Of a stretch of DNA of 64,000 nt, positions 1-7,429 are shown in pieces. The stretch is from VRUE01 sp963814915 (GTDB lineage Bacteria; Actinomycetota; Thermoleophilia; Solirubrobacterales; 70-9), in contig CAWFEI010000005.1 of the NCBI GenBank assembly GCA_963814915.1, positions 744,001-808,000 of the forward strand. The letters run 5' to 3'. The notes under the pieces were generated by a model, which was not told the DNA's origin, did not search any database, and saw only the letters and a program-made list of their open reading frames with translations. The first letter of the stretch is position 1. Each line of letters begins with the position of its first letter. Made by a program: the position numbers and the translations under genes.

Positions 1-2
1 CC

Positions 3-1013
3 GGCGGCGGCTCGGTCGGCTGGCGCGACCCCGGCGGCGCGCTGCGCGTCGGCCCCCGCTCGGCCGGCGCGGAGCCAGGGCCGGCCTGTTACGGGCGCGG
101 CGGCGCCGAGCCGACGGTGACCGACGCCAACCTGCTGCTCGGCAGGCTCGCCGCCGGGTCGACCCTGGCCGGCGATGTCGCGCTGGACCGCGAGGCCGCC
201 CGTGAGGCGGTCGGAGCGCTGGCCGAATCGCTGGGCATCGATACGACCGAGGCGGCCGAGGGGATCGTGCGGGTAGCCGACCAGGAGATGGTGCGGGCGT
301 TGCGGGTGGTCACAGTCGAGCGCGGCATCGATCCGCGCGGTTTTGCCCTGATGCCGTTCGGCGGGGCCGGGCCGATGCACGCGGCGGCGATCGCCGCCGC
401 GCTGGACATCGAGCGGATCCTCTGCCCACGCGCCGGCGGGGTCCTCTCCGCGCTTGGCCTCTGCGCATCGGACCGCCGTCGCGACACGACCCGCACGGTG
501 ATGCTCAGCGGCGCCGAGTTCAACGCCGAGCGAATCGCCGCCGAGGTCGGCGAGCTTGTCGCCCGGCTGGGGGGCGGCCTCGACGGCGCCGAGCCCGAGG
601 TGGTCTACGAGCTGCGCTACGCGGGCCAGGCATTCGAGCTTCCGGTGCCGGGCGACACCCGTCCGGACCCCGAGGACCTGGCGGCGCGCTTCGAGCGGGC
701 CCACGAGGAGCGCTACGGCCATCGCGACCCCGAGGGCGAGGTCGTTCTCGTCCACATCCGCCTCGCCCTGGTGGAGGCAGGCCCGCGGCCGCGCCCCGCG
801 GCGGCTCCGGCGGGCGGCCTGCACGAGAGCGCCAGGCAGATCCGCTTCTCCGGCGAGTGGGTGGAAGCTCCGGTCCTGCGCGGCGAGCCGCCGGCCGGGC
901 TGGCAGCTGAGGGCCCGGTCGTCTTCGAGTTGCCGGAGGCGACCTTCGTCGTGCCGCCGGGGTGGGGCGCTGCGGTCGACGAGGCCGGCACGATCCGGGC
1001 GGACGCGCGATGA
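3..1013 (+). CDS. Hydantoinase/oxoprolinase subunit A, C-terminal part (5' end outside window)
   Basis: ATP-dependent amidohydrolase subunit of the N-methylhydantoinase/5-oxoprolinase family, which opens hydantoin- or oxoproline-like rings together with a B subunit. The frame is open from base 3 and lacks a start, so about the last 336 residues are present. Family signatures are GGGSVGWRD, then SAGAEPGPACYGRGG and TVTDANLLLGRL near the top, and later RGFALMPFGGAGPMHA. A GTG at 117 opens a shorter frame but lies inside the conserved TVTDAN motif, so it is not the start. The stop overlaps the ATG of the B-subunit gene (ATGA), indicating translational coupling. The exact substrate cannot be told from sequence. 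Confidence 0.93.
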   Translation, partial: GGGSVGWRDPGGALRVGPRSAGAEPGPACYGRGGAEPTVTDANLLLGRLAAGSTLAGDVALDREAAREAVGALAESLGIDTTEAAEGIVRVADQEMVRALRVVTVERGIDPRGFALMPFGGAGPMHAAAIAAALDIERILCPRAGGVLSALGLCASDRRRDTTRTVMLSGAEFNAERIAAEVGELVARLGGGLDGAEPEVVYELRYAGQAFELPVPGDTRPDPEDLAARFERAHEERYGHRDPEGEVVLVHIRLALVEAGPRPRPAAAPAGGLHESARQIRFSGEWVEAPVLRGEPPAGLAAEGPVVFELPEATFVVPPGWGAAVDEAGTIRADAR

Positions 1014-2524
1014 GACTCGACCCGGTCGGGCTTCAGGTGACGATCGGCGCCCTGCACGCCGCCTGCGACGAGATGGGCGCGACGCTGATCCGCTCCGCCT
1101 ACTCGGCCAACATCAAGGAGCGCCACGACTGCTCGACCGCCCTCTTCGACTCCCGCGGCGAGCTGGTGATGCAGGCCGAGCACATCCCCGTCCACCTCGG
1201 CTCGATGCCCGACGCGGTCGCCGCGGTGCTCGGCGAGGAGCAACGGCCGGGCGGGGCCTGGATCCTCAACGACCCCTATCGCGGCGGCACCCACCTGCCC
1301 GACGTGACCCTGATCTCGCCCGTGTTCGTCGCGGCCGAGCTGCTCGGCTTCGCCGCCTGCCGCGCCCATCACGCCGACATCGGCGGGCCCAGCCCGGCCG
1401 GGATGCCGGCCCGCTCGCGCACGCTGGAGGAAGAGGGCGTGGTTATTCCGCCCACCCGGGTCGGCGATGGCGAGCTGGAGCGGCTTGCGGCCCGGATGCG
1501 CTCGCCGCGGCAGCGCCTGGCGGATCTGCGCGCGCAGGCCGCCGCCAACCGGATCGGCGCCCTGCGGCTGGGAGAGCTGGCCGAGCGCGAGGGTGCCGCA
1601 GCGCTGCGCGAGGCGATCGAGGAGATCCTCGCCTACGCCGAGCGCCGCACGCGCGCCGCGCTCGCCGAGCTGCCCGACGGCGCCTACGCGGCCGAGGACG
1701 TGCTCGAGGACGACGCCGGCGGGGAGCCGCGCGACGTCGCCCTTCGACTCGAGGCGCGAATCGAGGGGGAGCGCCTCGTGCTCGACTTCAGCGGCACCGA
1801 CGCGCAGATCGAGGGCAACCTCAACTGCCCGCTCTCGGTGACCAAGTCGGCCGCTTTTTTCGCGGTGCGTGTGCTGACCGACCCCGACGCGCCCCCCTGT
1901 GCCGGCGCGTACCGACCGATCGATGTCATCGCCCCGGCCGGCTCCCTGCTCAACGCCCGCTTCCCCGCCGCGGTCGCCGCCGGCAACGTCGAGACCTCGA
2001 GCCGCGTCGCCGACCTGACGATCGCCGCGCTCGGCGGCGCGCGCCCGGCCCCCGCGCAGGGACAGGGGACGATGAACAACCTGACCCTCTCGGGCGAGGG
2101 ATTCACGTACTACGAGACGCTCGGCGGCGGCCAGGGAGCGTGCGCCGACGCCGGGGGCCCGAGCGCGATCCACGTGGCAATGTCGAACACGCTCAACACC
2201 CCCGTCGAGGCGCTGGAGACCGAGTTCCCGCTGCGGGTGCGCAAGCTGGCTCTGCGTAACGGCAGCGGCGGAGCAGGGCGCCACGAGGGCGGCGATGGGA
2301 TCGTGCGCGAGATCGAAGCGCTGGCGCCGATGCGCTTCAGCCTGATCGGCGAGCGCCGCCGCCACCCTCCGCGAGGCCGCGACGGCGGCGGGGACGGCGC
2401 CACCGGCGCCGACTTCCTTAACAAAGAGCCGCTGCCGGGCAAGGCCGAGGGAAGCCTGCAACCCGGCGACAGGCTGCGAATCGAGACGCCTGGAGGCGGC
2501 GGAGACGGACAAATAGACCGTTAA
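1010..2524 (+). CDS. Hydantoinase B/oxoprolinase family protein
   Basis: B subunit of the same ATP-dependent hydantoinase/oxoprolinase, 504 residues, close to the usual size of about 500-600. The N-terminus RLDPVGLQVTIGALHAACDE is typical; ILNDPYRGGTHLPD, RAHHADIGGPSPAGMP, EGNLNCPLSVTKSA and the C-terminal glycine-rich ETPGGGG are all family hallmarks. I chose the ATG at 1010 because it overlaps the A-subunit stop by four bases and matches the family start; an in-frame GTG at 962 would add 16 unlikely residues. Substrate unknown; the gene pair is probably one operon that ends here, as a new promoter follows. Confidence 0.93.
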   Translation: MRLDPVGLQVTIGALHAACDEMGATLIRSAYSANIKERHDCSTALFDSRGELVMQAEHIPVHLGSMPDAVAAVLGEEQRPGGAWILNDPYRGGTHLPDVTLISPVFVAAELLGFAACRAHHADIGGPSPAGMPARSRTLEEEGVVIPPTRVGDGELERLAARMRSPRQRLADLRAQAAANRIGALRLGELAEREGAAALREAIEEILAYAERRTRAALAELPDGAYAAEDVLEDDAGGEPRDVALRLEARIEGERLVLDFSGTDAQIEGNLNCPLSVTKSAAFFAVRVLTDPDAPPCAGAYRPIDVIAPAGSLLNARFPAAVAAGNVETSSRVADLTIAALGGARPAPAQGQGTMNNLTLSGEGFTYYETLGGGQGACADAGGPSAIHVAMSNTLNTPVEALETEFPLRVRKLALRNGSGGAGRHEGGDGIVREIEALAPMRFSLIGERRRHPPRGRDGGGDGATGADFLNKEPLPGKAEGSLQPGDRLRIETPGGGGDGQIDR

Positions 2525-2525
2525 T

Positions 2526-2554
2526 TTGGCGATTCGGGGCTGCTGGTCTAGAAT
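2526..2554 (+). promoter_or_regulatory. Sigma-70-type promoter
   Basis: TTGGCG (2526-2531) and TAGAAT (2549-2554) are separated by exactly 17 bases, a good housekeeping-type match in this high-GC DNA. It would give a leader of roughly 90 bases for the DUF1802 gene starting at 2650. No clear hairpin or riboswitch fold is evident in that leader. Confidence 0.55.
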
Positions 2555-2649
2555 GCGCGGCCTTGGGCGGGGCTCTCGCCTGGACAGGGGTCCATAGGCG
2601 CCAACGTCCCAGTCAGTGAATCACCGACCTTCTTGAGGTTAGATTTCAA

Positions 2650-3279
2650 ATGCCGATCGCTTTAAAGGAATGGGCTGTAACAGTGCGCGCTCTCGCCGAG
2701 GGCGAGCAACTGCTGACCCTGCGCAAGGGCGGCATTCGCGAGGACAACAAGCACTTCGAGCTCGAGCACGAGCGCTTCTTCCTCTACCCGACCTTCGACC
2801 ACCAGCGGAACAACCTGGTCCGCGAGTCCCATCACCCGGAGCTGCGCCGGGCGCTGGAGGAGGGTGTCTGGCCCGACGAGGAGCCGCCGCCCGGCGCGCT
2901 GATCCAGGACGGCGGCATCGCCCAGCCCGACCGCGTGCGGCTGCGCTGCTGGGCCGAGGTGACCGACCACCTGACGGTCACCAACCCCCGCATCGTCGAT
3001 GAACTCTCGCCCTACTACGTCTGGACTCCGGACTACGCCGAGAAGCGGCTCAACTGGAAGCGGCGCCACCCGCTGCACATCCTGCTGCTGCGGGTCCACC
3101 GCATCCCGCGGCCGGTCACCGTCCGCGTCCGCGACGAGTACCACGGCTGCCGCTCCTGGGTCGAAATCGACCGCGAACTGCCCTTCGAGGGCACCCCGGT
3201 CATGGCCGACGAGGAGTTCGACCGCGCGCGCGCCGAGATCCACTCGGCATGCACGGCTTCCGAGCCAGTACTTGTCTAA
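2650..3279 (+). CDS. DUF1802 family protein
   Basis: A 209-residue soluble protein that I recognise as DUF1802 from its start (ALKEWAVTVRALAEGEQ), the LLTLRKGGIRED segment, the HERFFLYPTFDHQ block and the late YVWTPDYAEKRLNWKRRHPL stretch. Function of the family is unknown. There are no membrane segments or signal peptide. It has its own promoter at 2526-2554 and no operon partner, since the next gene is nearly 100 bases away. The ATG at 2650 is supported by an upstream GAGG-like ribosome site and by the family start. Confidence 0.85.
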   Translation: MPIALKEWAVTVRALAEGEQLLTLRKGGIREDNKHFELEHERFFLYPTFDHQRNNLVRESHHPELRRALEEGVWPDEEPPPGALIQDGGIAQPDRVRLRCWAEVTDHLTVTNPRIVDELSPYYVWTPDYAEKRLNWKRRHPLHILLLRVHRIPRPVTVRVRDEYHGCRSWVEIDRELPFEGTPVMADEEFDRARAEIHSACTASEPVLV

Positions 3280-3377
3280 GGTCGACTGGCCAAGCAGATC
3301 AAGGACGCAGGGAGCGTGGTGTGCTTCTGCACACGAGTGACCGAGGGCGCAGAGATGCGCTGGCCAGGCGGCCTTAG

Positions 3378-4136
3378 ATGCCGTGGGTCGAGACGCATTC
3401 GCTGAGCTTCACGGCCCGCCACGACAGCGGCGACGCCGCCTTCGCCGAGCGGACGCTGGACCGCATGGAGGAACTGCGGCTGCGGCTCGAGGACCGCTTC
3501 CAGTCGGTTCCCGGCGAAGTCACCGTCGTCGTCCACACCAATCCGGCGCTGCTCGCCCTCGCCCACCCCTTTCTACCCGCGGCACGCTGGTCCGCGGCAC
3601 CGGCGGGGCGCCGCTACCTGGCCGGCTGGGCGATGGCGACCGAGCTGCACGTGCTCAACGACCCTCATATGGAGCGGCGTGCCGCCGGCGAGGACTCGCG
3701 CGAGGCGCTGCGCGGGACCGCCGAGCGCCTCTACGCCCAGCTCGTGATCGCCGCCAACAACCCCGACCTCCCCCCCTCCTGGACGCCGCGCCGCTTCGTC
3801 CGCTACCTCGGCTGGGCCTGGCTGGTCGAGGGCGCCGCCCAGTACTTCGCCCGCCAGGTCGGCCTCTACCGCGCGGCGGTCATCCGGCGCCTGCGCGAGA
3901 ACTCGCGGCCCTCGTTCCCGCCCTCGCGCCGCGACGCCGTGCTGCTCGGCGGCACGCTCTTCGACCTGCTCGAGGCCGAGCGCGGCCCAGAGGCCTGCGA
4001 GCACCTCGCGCTGCACCTCGTGCCCGGCGGCGCCGGCCCAACCCTGGAAGCGGCCTTCGATGCCCGCCTGGCCGAAATCGAGGCCGCCTGGCGCGACTAC
4101 CTGCGGGCGATCGTCCGCCCCGCCGCCCCTTCCTAG
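3378..4136 (+). CDS. Peptidase MA-like (gluzincin-fold) protein with degenerate active site
   Basis: 252 residues, soluble, no signal peptide. The layout resembles the peptidase MA-like gluzincins: a ligand-like N-terminal part, a long helix where HExxH would sit, then a Trp-Leu-x-Glu-Gly helix. Here the expected HExxH position reads YAQLV (residues 119-123), while the third-ligand motif survives as WLVEG (148-152) followed by AAQYFA. This suggests loss of zinc binding and a non-catalytic role. The assignment rests on motif context only. The gene stands alone and converges on the minus-strand cysteine operon four bases downstream. Confidence 0.6.
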   Translation: MPWVETHSLSFTARHDSGDAAFAERTLDRMEELRLRLEDRFQSVPGEVTVVVHTNPALLALAHPFLPAARWSAAPAGRRYLAGWAMATELHVLNDPHMERRAAGEDSREALRGTAERLYAQLVIAANNPDLPPSWTPRRFVRYLGWAWLVEGAAQYFARQVGLYRAAVIRRLRENSRPSFPPSRRDAVLLGGTLFDLLEAERGPEACEHLALHLVPGGAGPTLEAAFDARLAEIEAAWRDYLRAIVRPAAPS

Positions 4137-4140
4137 TCGC

Positions 4141-4371
4141 CTAACCGGCGCCCGGGATTCCCTCGAGGGCCTCGCGCGCCCGCTCCGCAAGCTCCTCGGC
4201 GACGAGCACTTGGCGTGGGCCGGCCGCGAGAAAGTCGGGGACATCGAACCCCGCGGCCCGCTTCAGCATGCTGGGAATGCCGTGCTCGGAGAGCAGGCCC
4301 TGGATCATTTCCGCCTCGGCCTGGTTCTGGCCGTAGCCGACCTTGACCAGCTTGCCCTTACTCGACGACAA
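4141..4371 (-). CDS. DUF2007-like putative signal-transducing protein
   Basis: 76-residue protein whose pattern LVKVGYGQNQAEAEMIQGLL followed by EHGIPSMLKRAAGFD and QVLVAEELAERAREAL matches the small DUF2007 (putative signal transducing protein) fold. The only usable start is a TTG inside the last codons of mec, giving a 14-base overlap, so it is probably translationally coupled to mec and is the last gene of the cysteine operon. Function unknown; its place after mec is typical of a co-transcribed passenger. Confidence 0.75.
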   Translation of the reverse strand: MSSSKGKLVKVGYGQNQAEAEMIQGLLSEHGIPSMLKRAAGFDVPDFLAAGPRQVLVAEELAERAREALEGIPGAG

Positions 4372-4756
4372 GGTCGACCTCGACGATCTTCAGGTCTTTG
4401 AGCCAGTAGCCCTTGACGTCGGCCGCCTCGGGATCGGCCAGCGAGACGATCAGGTAGATCGCGTCGGGCCAGTTGACCGCCTGGTTGACGTCGGTCTGCG
4501 ACGGGTAAGCGGCGCTCTTGGTGTGCGAGTGGTAGATCGCCAGCAGCTCCTCCCCGCTGCCTTCGATCGCTTTCAAGGCGTCGAACTGGCCCTGCGGATC
4601 CATCTCGAAGCGCAGCGGGCTGGCGGCCGCGTTGACGACCGGCACCACCCGGTTGGCCACCCCGCCAGAGCCGCCGACCATCCCACAACACTCGTTCGGC
4701 AGATCCTCCCGCGCGTGGGCGACCATCTCGTCGACCAGCTCTTGAGAAATTCTCAT
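4358..4756 (-). CDS. mec: Mec-type JAMM metallopeptidase
   Basis: 132-residue zinc peptidase of the JAB1/MPN+ (JAMM) family. In mycobacteria Mec removes cysteine from the C-terminus of the CysO-Cys adduct. All JAMM residues are visible: Glu22 (LPNECCG), His76 and His78 (IYHSHTKSA), Ser86 and Asp89 (PSQTD), in the canonical HxH-x7-S-x2-D spacing. I start at the ATG at 4756 because residues upstream in the open frame (antisense to the cysM end) lack family similarity. It follows cysM by 25 bases in the same operon. Because the CysO here has two residues after its Gly-Gly, Mec may also mature the carrier. Confidence 0.92.
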   Translation of the reverse strand: MRISQELVDEMVAHAREDLPNECCGMVGGSGGVANRVVPVVNAAASPLRFEMDPQGQFDALKAIEGSGEELLAIYHSHTKSAAYPSQTDVNQAVNWPDAIYLIVSLADPEAADVKGYWLKDLKIVEVDLVVE

Positions 4757-4781
4757 CCGAGCGCTGTGAGGGCGCACGCCC

Positions 4782-5747
4782 TCACCACCAGACCGTGGAG
4801 TCGAGATTCTCAATCTCGTCGATCGGTTTGGTGTAGACGCCTGAGGAAAGGTACTTCCAGCCATCGTCGGGAATCAGGAAGACGACGTTGCCGCCCTCGA
4901 GCTCCTCGCCGATCCGGACAGCGATGCGGGCGATAGCCCCGGAGGAGACGCCGGCGAAGACACCCTCCTCGTCGAGCAGTTTGCGCGTCCAGACGATCGC
5001 GTCGCGGTTCGAGACCATGATCTTGCGGTCGAGCAGGGTGATATCGATGATCGGCGGGATGAAGCCGTCGTCGAGCGAGCGCAGGCCGTGCACCATCTCC
5101 CCCTGCATCGGCTCGGCTGCGACCAGCAGCGTGTCGGGGTCGTGCTCCTTGAGGCGCCGGCCGTTGCCCATCAGCGTGCCGCCGGTTCCGAGGCCGCCCA
5201 CGAAGGCGGCGACGTCGTCCAGCTCTTCGAGGATCTCGATCGCGGTGCCGTTGTAGTGGGCGTTCGGGTTGGCCTCGTTGCCGTACTGATACGGCATGTG
5301 GTACTGCGGGTCCTCGGCCATCTCCAGCGCCACCTCAACCGCCCCGTTGGAGCCCTTGGCGCCCTCCGAGTAGACGATCTGCGCCCCGTACATCTCCAGC
5401 AGCTGAGTGCGCTCTTTGGTCACGTTGTCGGGCATCACGACCTTAAGCTCGTAGCCCTTGCGGCGGCAGATCATCGCCAGCGAGATGCCGGTGTTGCCGG
5501 AGGTCGGCTCGAGGATCGTCTGGCCGGGCTCGATCGCGCCCTCGGCCTCGGCCGCCTCGATCATCGATTTGGCGACGCGGTCCTTGACCGAGCCGGTCGG
5601 GTTGCGGCCCTCGAGCTTGGCGTAGATGCGAACGCCTGGCTTGGGCGAGAAACGCGGCAGCTCGACCAGCGGCGTATTGCCGATCGACTCGACGATGTCG
5701 CCGAAGCGTCCCCCGCAGGGTCTGTTGAGAAGCTGGTGGCTCGCCAT
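4782..5747 (-). CDS. cysM: CysO-dependent cysteine synthase (CysM)
   Basis: PLP enzyme of the cysteine synthase family, 321 residues. The PLP lysine is Lys55 in NPTGSVKDR, the substrate loop is PTSGNTGIS, and the phosphate-binding glycines are GGLGTGGT. The segment HGLRSLDDGF carries Arg223, aligned with the Arg220 reported to select O-phosphoserine in M. tuberculosis CysM, and the C-terminal tail ends in aromatic residues as in that enzyme. The likely reaction is O-phosphoserine plus CysO-thiocarboxylate giving CysO-Cys. Start ATG at 5747 has GGGAGA upstream, and a promoter-like element sits 12 bases before it. Placement between cysO and mec supports CysM rather than ordinary CysK. Confidence 0.92.
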   Translation of the reverse strand: MASHQLLNRPCGGRFGDIVESIGNTPLVELPRFSPKPGVRIYAKLEGRNPTGSVKDRVAKSMIEAAEAEGAIEPGQTILEPTSGNTGISLAMICRRKGYELKVVMPDNVTKERTQLLEMYGAQIVYSEGAKGSNGAVEVALEMAEDPQYHMPYQYGNEANPNAHYNGTAIEILEELDDVAAFVGGLGTGGTLMGNGRRLKEHDPDTLLVAAEPMQGEMVHGLRSLDDGFIPPIIDITLLDRKIMVSNRDAIVWTRKLLDEEGVFAGVSSGAIARIAVRIGEELEGGNVVFLIPDDGWKYLSSGVYTKPIDEIENLDSTVWW

Positions 5748-5759
5748 CTCGGTCTCCCG

Positions 5760-5779
5760 TTACTTCAAAAAGTATAGCG
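5760..5779 (-). promoter_or_regulatory. Promoter/operator element of cysM, copy 1 of a 20-bp repeat
   Basis: Read on the plus strand this is TTACTTCAAAAAGTATAGCG, identical over all 20 bases to 7358-7377. It contains the palindrome TACTT-CAAA-AAGTA. On the minus strand it provides a TATACT -10 box (5776-5771), so transcription would begin near 5764 with a leader of about 17 bases before cysM. No good -35 box is seen, which fits activator- or repressor-controlled initiation. Confidence 0.6.
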
Positions 5780-5834
5780 CCGGTTGTCAGCGCGAGCCCG
5801 CCCTTGCGCAGCTCCTCGGCCTGGTGCTGGAGCG

Positions 5835-6113
5835 CTAGGAGGCGCCGCCGGCCATCGCCGGCAGGATGACGACGGTGTCGCCATCGGTGACCGCGGTGTC
5901 GAGCCCGTTGAGCACCCTCACGTCCTCGTCGTTCAGGTAGACGTTGACGTAGCGGTTGAGGTCGCCCTCGGGGCCGAAAAGCTGCGCCTCGGTCGCCGGA
6001 TGCTCGGCCGTCAGCGCGCGCAGCACCTCACCGACATTGGAGCCGCCGGCCTCGACCTCGGTCTGGCCGCCCGTCTGAGCGCGCAGCACTGGTGGGATGC
6101 GAATCGTCGCCAT
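5835..6113 (-). CDS. cysO: CysO-type sulfur carrier protein (ubiquitin-like, MoaD/ThiS fold)
   Basis: 92-residue beta-grasp sulfur carrier. Close in pattern to mycobacterial CysO: IRIPPVLRAQTGGQ near the start, NRYVNVYLNDEDVR in the middle and DGDTVVILPAMAGG at the end. The thiocarboxylate would form on the second Gly of the Gly-Gly after activation by the neighbouring MoeB-like enzyme. The odd feature is two extra residues, Ala-Ser, after Gly-Gly (codons GGC GGC GCC TCC TAG), so the diglycine is not terminal and needs processing, plausibly by Mec. It lies 39 bases after the rhodanese-MoeB gene in the same operon. Confidence 0.92.
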   Translation of the reverse strand: MATIRIPPVLRAQTGGQTEVEAGGSNVGEVLRALTAEHPATEAQLFGPEGDLNRYVNVYLNDEDVRVLNGLDTAVTDGDTVVILPAMAGGAS

Positions 6114-6152
6114 CGGGAATGCGATCCTAATTGAGAGCGAGCGAAACGGGGC

Positions 6153-7310
6153 TCAACCGGCGCAAAATGCTTCGTAGTCGGGGAACTTGCCCAGATCCTG
6201 GTCGGCGATCTCCGGCGCGTTCTCGCCGCAGATCGGGCACTCGGGATCGCGACGCACCTTGAGCTCGGTGAACCTCGTGCTGAGCGCCTCGAAGAGCAGC
6301 AGGCGGCCGATCAGCGGCTCGCCGATCCCGAGGACCAGCTTGAGCACCTCATTGGCCTGCAGCAGGCCCATCGTGCCGGCCATCACGCCGAGCACCCCGT
6401 TGGCCGAGCAGCTCGGCGCCAGCTCGGCCGGCGGCGGCGTCGGGTAGAGGCAGCGGTAGCAGGGGCCCTCGAACGGGACGAAGGTCGAGATCTGTCCGTC
6501 GAAGCTGAGAATCGAGGCCGAGACGACCGGCTTGCGCAGGCGCACCGAGGCGTCGTTGAGCAGGTAGCGGGTGGGGAAATTGTCGGCGCCGTCGACGATC
6601 ACGTCGTACTCGTCGAGCAGCTCGACGATGTTGGAGGAATTGAGCCGCGTGTTGTGCTCGACCACGTCGATGTCGGGGTTGAGCGCTTCGATCGTCAGCC
6701 GGGCGGACTCGGTCTTGGGAGTGCCGATCCGTTCGGTGTTGTGGATCACCTGGCGCTGCAGGTTGGAAGCGTCGACCACGTCGTCGTCGACGAGCCCGAT
6801 CGTGCCGATCCCGGCGGCGGCGAGGTAGAGCGCGGTCGGCGCACCGAGCCCGCCGGCGCCGACGAGCAGCACCTTGGCGTTCAGCATCTTCAGCTGGCCG
6901 TCGACCCCGACCTCGGGCAGCAGCGTGTGGCGCGAGTAGCGGTCGCGCTGCTCGGGAGTCATGCCGCTGGCGGCGACAACCGGCAGCCCCTGCTCCTGCC
7001 AGGCGAGGATCCCGCCCGCCATTGAGGCGACGTCCTCGTAGCCGAGCGCTTCGAGCTGCTGGGCGGCAATGTAAGAGCGATTGCCGCTGCGGCAGTAGAG
7101 GATCGTGCGGGCCGACTTGTCGGACGCCGCGGCACCGATCTCGTCGCCGAGCAGCCCCGGCGGGACCAGCCTGCCGTTCTCGAGATGGGCCTCCTGGTAC
7201 TCGTGCGGCTCACGGGTGTCGACCAAGACGACATCGCCGCCCTCGATCTCCTGCGCGGCCTCGAACGGCTCGATCTCCTCGACCTGCTGCTTCATCTGCG
7301 TAGTCGCCAT
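6153..7310 (-). CDS. moeZ: Rhodanese-MoeB fusion: sulfur-carrier adenylyltransferase/sulfurtransferase
   Basis: 385-residue two-domain enzyme that adenylates the C-terminal Gly of CysO/MoaD-type carriers and supplies sulfur. Residues about 15-112 are a rhodanese domain with active-site Cys73 in YCRSGNRS. Residues about 118-385 are an E1-like ThiF/MoeB domain with nucleotide-binding GAGGLG (151-156), and zinc cysteines CYRC and CPIC near residues 295 and 363. The domain order is the reverse of mycobacterial MoeZ, where rhodanese is C-terminal. It opens the cysteine operon; AGGAGAGG precedes the ATG. The 20-bp element shared with cysM lies about 50 bases upstream. Confidence 0.93.
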   Translation of the reverse strand: MATTQMKQQVEEIEPFEAAQEIEGGDVVLVDTREPHEYQEAHLENGRLVPPGLLGDEIGAAASDKSARTILYCRSGNRSYIAAQQLEALGYEDVASMAGGILAWQEQGLPVVAASGMTPEQRDRYSRHTLLPEVGVDGQLKMLNAKVLLVGAGGLGAPTALYLAAAGIGTIGLVDDDVVDASNLQRQVIHNTERIGTPKTESARLTIEALNPDIDVVEHNTRLNSSNIVELLDEYDVIVDGADNFPTRYLLNDASVRLRKPVVSASILSFDGQISTFVPFEGPCYRCLYPTPPPAELAPSCSANGVLGVMAGTMGLLQANEVLKLVLGIGEPLIGRLLLFEALSTRFTELKVRRDPECPICGENAPEIADQDLGKFPDYEAFCAG

Positions 7311-7357
7311 GCCCTCTCCTAAGACTCAGGGGGAAATACCCTAATTCCGATCCGGCT

Positions 7358-7377
7358 TTACTTCAAAAAGTATAGCG
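7358..7377 (-). promoter_or_regulatory. Promoter/operator element of the rhodanese-MoeB operon, copy 2 of a 20-bp repeat
   Basis: Identical over 20 bases to 5760-5779, with the TACTT-CAAA-AAGTA palindrome and a minus-strand TATACT -10 box at 7374-7369. Predicted start of transcription is near 7362, leaving a leader of about 50 bases. It sits directly against the htpX terminator hairpin, so the two transcription units are sharply separated. Confidence 0.6.
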
Positions 7378-7383
7378 ACAATG

Positions 7384-7408
7384 AAAAGGCCGCCCGGAGG
7401 CGGCCTTT
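7384..7408 (-). terminator. Rho-independent terminator of htpX
   Basis: A perfect 10-bp stem, AAAGGCCGCC (7385-7394) with GGCGGCCTTT (7399-7408), around a CGGA loop. Read on the minus strand it ends in a run of four T, 22 bases after the htpX stop. This is the only hairpin in the window with a convincing T-tract. Confidence 0.85.
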
Positions 7409-7429
7409 CGAGTCGCTTTTCCGCGGCCC

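Noticed and set aside
3319..3334. Hairpin GTGTGC-TTCT-GCACAC between the two orphan genes
   Set aside because: Only six base pairs, no T-tract and no clear relation to either gene.
4782..5747. Classification as ordinary O-acetylserine sulfhydrylase (CysK)
   Set aside because: The Arg223 context, the C-terminal tail and placement between cysO and mec favour the CysO-dependent enzyme.
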